DNA of 45,775 nucleotides from Rubrivivax sp. (GTDB taxonomy: Bacteria > Pseudomonadota > Gammaproteobacteria > Burkholderiales > Burkholderiaceae_C). A program made the translations under genes and the position numbers. The notes below the pieces were generated by a model. That model was given only the letters and a program-made list of their open reading frames with translations, had not been told where the DNA came from and did not search any database. This document shows, one piece after another, positions 44,676-45,775 of this stretch (the first letter of the stretch is position 1; each line of letters starts with the position of its first letter). The DNA is taken from positions 1 through 45,775 of the forward strand of contig JAHECC010000011.1 in assembly GCA_024641965.1 (NCBI GenBank). Direction: 5' to 3'.

Positions 44676-45775
44676 TCAAGCCGTGGCTTTTTCGATCTGG
44701 CACAAGGTCGTCTTGGTTTCCTGCATCATCGTCACGCTGTCGTAGCCGTAGGTGGTGCCGGTGTTCACCGCCTCGCCGCGCACGACCGGATGCGCACCCT
44801 TCGGGTAGTAGCTCAGCATGTCGGCGCCACCCCATTGGCCGGAGAAGTGGAAGGGCAGGAACACGGTATCCGGGCCGACACGCTCGGTCACCAGCGCCTT
44901 CACTTGCAGGCCCTTGAAGCCGCTCAGGCCCTGCATCGGCGGCGTCTTGACCCACACCGTGTCGCCATCGCGGATGCCGCGGTCGTTGGCGGCGCGGGGG
45001 TTGATCTCGACGAACATGTGGGGTTGCAATTCGGCCAGCCACGGGTTCGAGCGTGTTTCCTCGCCACCGCCCTCGAATTCGACCAGGCGCCCGCTGGTCA
45101 TGACCAGCGGGAAGGTCTTGCCGATGTCGAGATTCTTTTCCTGCACGGTCTTGTACAGCGTCGGCAACCGCCAGAAGGCCTTCTTGTCGTCGTGGGTCGG
45201 GTAAAGCGCGACCAAGTCCGGCCGGTTGCTGTACAGCGGCTCACGGTGCTGCGGAATCGGATCGGGGAAGTTCCACACCACGGCCCGTGCCTTGGCGTTG
45301 CCGAAGGGATGGCAGCCATGCTTCATGCTCACGCGCTGGATGCCGCCTGACAGGTCGGTCTTCCAGTTCTTGCCCTCCGCGGCCTTCTGTTCGGCTTCGG
45401 TGAGGTCGGCCCACCAGCCCAGCTTCTTCAGCAGGATGTGGTCGAACTCCGGGTAGCCCATCGTCAGCTCGGCGCCCAGCGAGTGCGATCCGTCGCCGGC
45501 CAGCAGCGACACCCCGTCGCGCTCCACACCGAAGTTCGCACGGAAGTTGCCGCCACCGTCCATCACGTGGCGGCTGGTGTCGTACAGGTTCGGCGAGCCC
45601 GGGTGCTTGATCTCCGCCGTGCCGAAGCAAGGCCAGGGCAGGCCGAAATAGTCACCGTCGAGCTTGTAGCCGGTCTCCTTGTCGATGCCGCCCTTGGCGC
45701 GCAGCGTCTTCACGTCGAAGACATGCATGTTGCGCATGTGCGCCTTCAGCCGCTCGGGCGTCTGCCCGGTGTAGC
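44676..45775 (-). CDS. Formate dehydrogenase alpha (molybdopterin) subunit, C-terminal part, truncated by window end
   Basis: Molybdopterin oxidoreductase C-terminal domain (LVMTSGRLVEFEGGGEETRSNPWLAELQPHMFVEINPRAANDRGI); open to window edge. Confidence 0.93.
   Translation of the reverse strand, partial: YTGQTPERLKAHMRNMHVFDVKTLRAKGGIDKETGYKLDGDYFGLPWPCFGTAEIKHPGSPNLYDTSRHVMDGGGNFRANFGVERDGVSLLAGDGSHSLGAELTMGYPEFDHILLKKLGWWADLTEAEQKAAEGKNWKTDLSGGIQRVSMKHGCHPFGNAKARAVVWNFPDPIPQHREPLYSNRPDLVALYPTHDDKKAFWRLPTLYKTVQEKNLDIGKTFPLVMTSGRLVEFEGGGEETRSNPWLAELQPHMFVEINPRAANDRGIRDGDTVWVKTPPMQGLSGFKGLQVKALVTERVGPDTVFLPFHFSGQWGGADMLSYYPKGAHPVVRGEAVNTGTTYGYDSVTMMQETKTTLCQIEKATA

Noticed and set aside
1-45775. 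CRISPR array that could explain the Cas6-like gene
   Set aside because: No regularly spaced direct repeats seen by reading the window; a repeat finder on the whole genome would be needed to exclude one elsewhere

Overview
High-GC bacterial chromosome segment, probably a betaproteobacterium (inferred from gene content and base composition). It is dominated by a contiguous sulfur-oxidation island. (1) A reverse-type dissimilatory sulfite reductase operon, dsrABEFHCMKLJOPN (about 1.7-13.6 kb), is followed by a cysteine-less DsrC paralogue and a uroporphyrinogen-III C-methyltransferase. (2) Divergent from dsrA is a compact operon (about <1-1.45 kb, minus strand) encoding a 71-aa protein, an orphan Cas6/Cmx6-like RAMP protein, a DsrC-family protein lacking both redox cysteines, and a truncated unknown ORF. 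(3) A linker region holds a NarL-type two-component system, a carboxymuconolactone decarboxylase-Rieske fusion and a FadL-type porin. (4) A complete sox set, soxCDYZAX-soxB, is followed by a periplasmic DsrE-like protein, flavocytochrome c sulfide dehydrogenase genes, SoxH/SoxW-like accessories, a GlcG-like protein, a small cytochrome and an ArsR (SoxR/SqrR-like) regulator. (5) The rest is ordinary chromosomal content: dinB, DUF454, an FMN hydroxy-acid oxidase, glycosyltransferases, an alpha/beta hydrolase, WS/DGAT, a YpfJ-like metallopeptidase, dcd, an Mpo1-like protein, fdhD and a formate dehydrogenase operon cut by the window end. The best candidate for something undescribed is the Cas6-like/cysteine-less DsrC operon divergent from dsrA. 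Next are a 13-bp motif shared by the dsr promoter and the two-component/CMD-Rieske promoter, strong hairpins in the sox intergenic gaps, and the co-location of rDsr with a full SoxCD-containing Sox system. No CRISPR array, tRNA, rRNA or insertion sequence was recognised.
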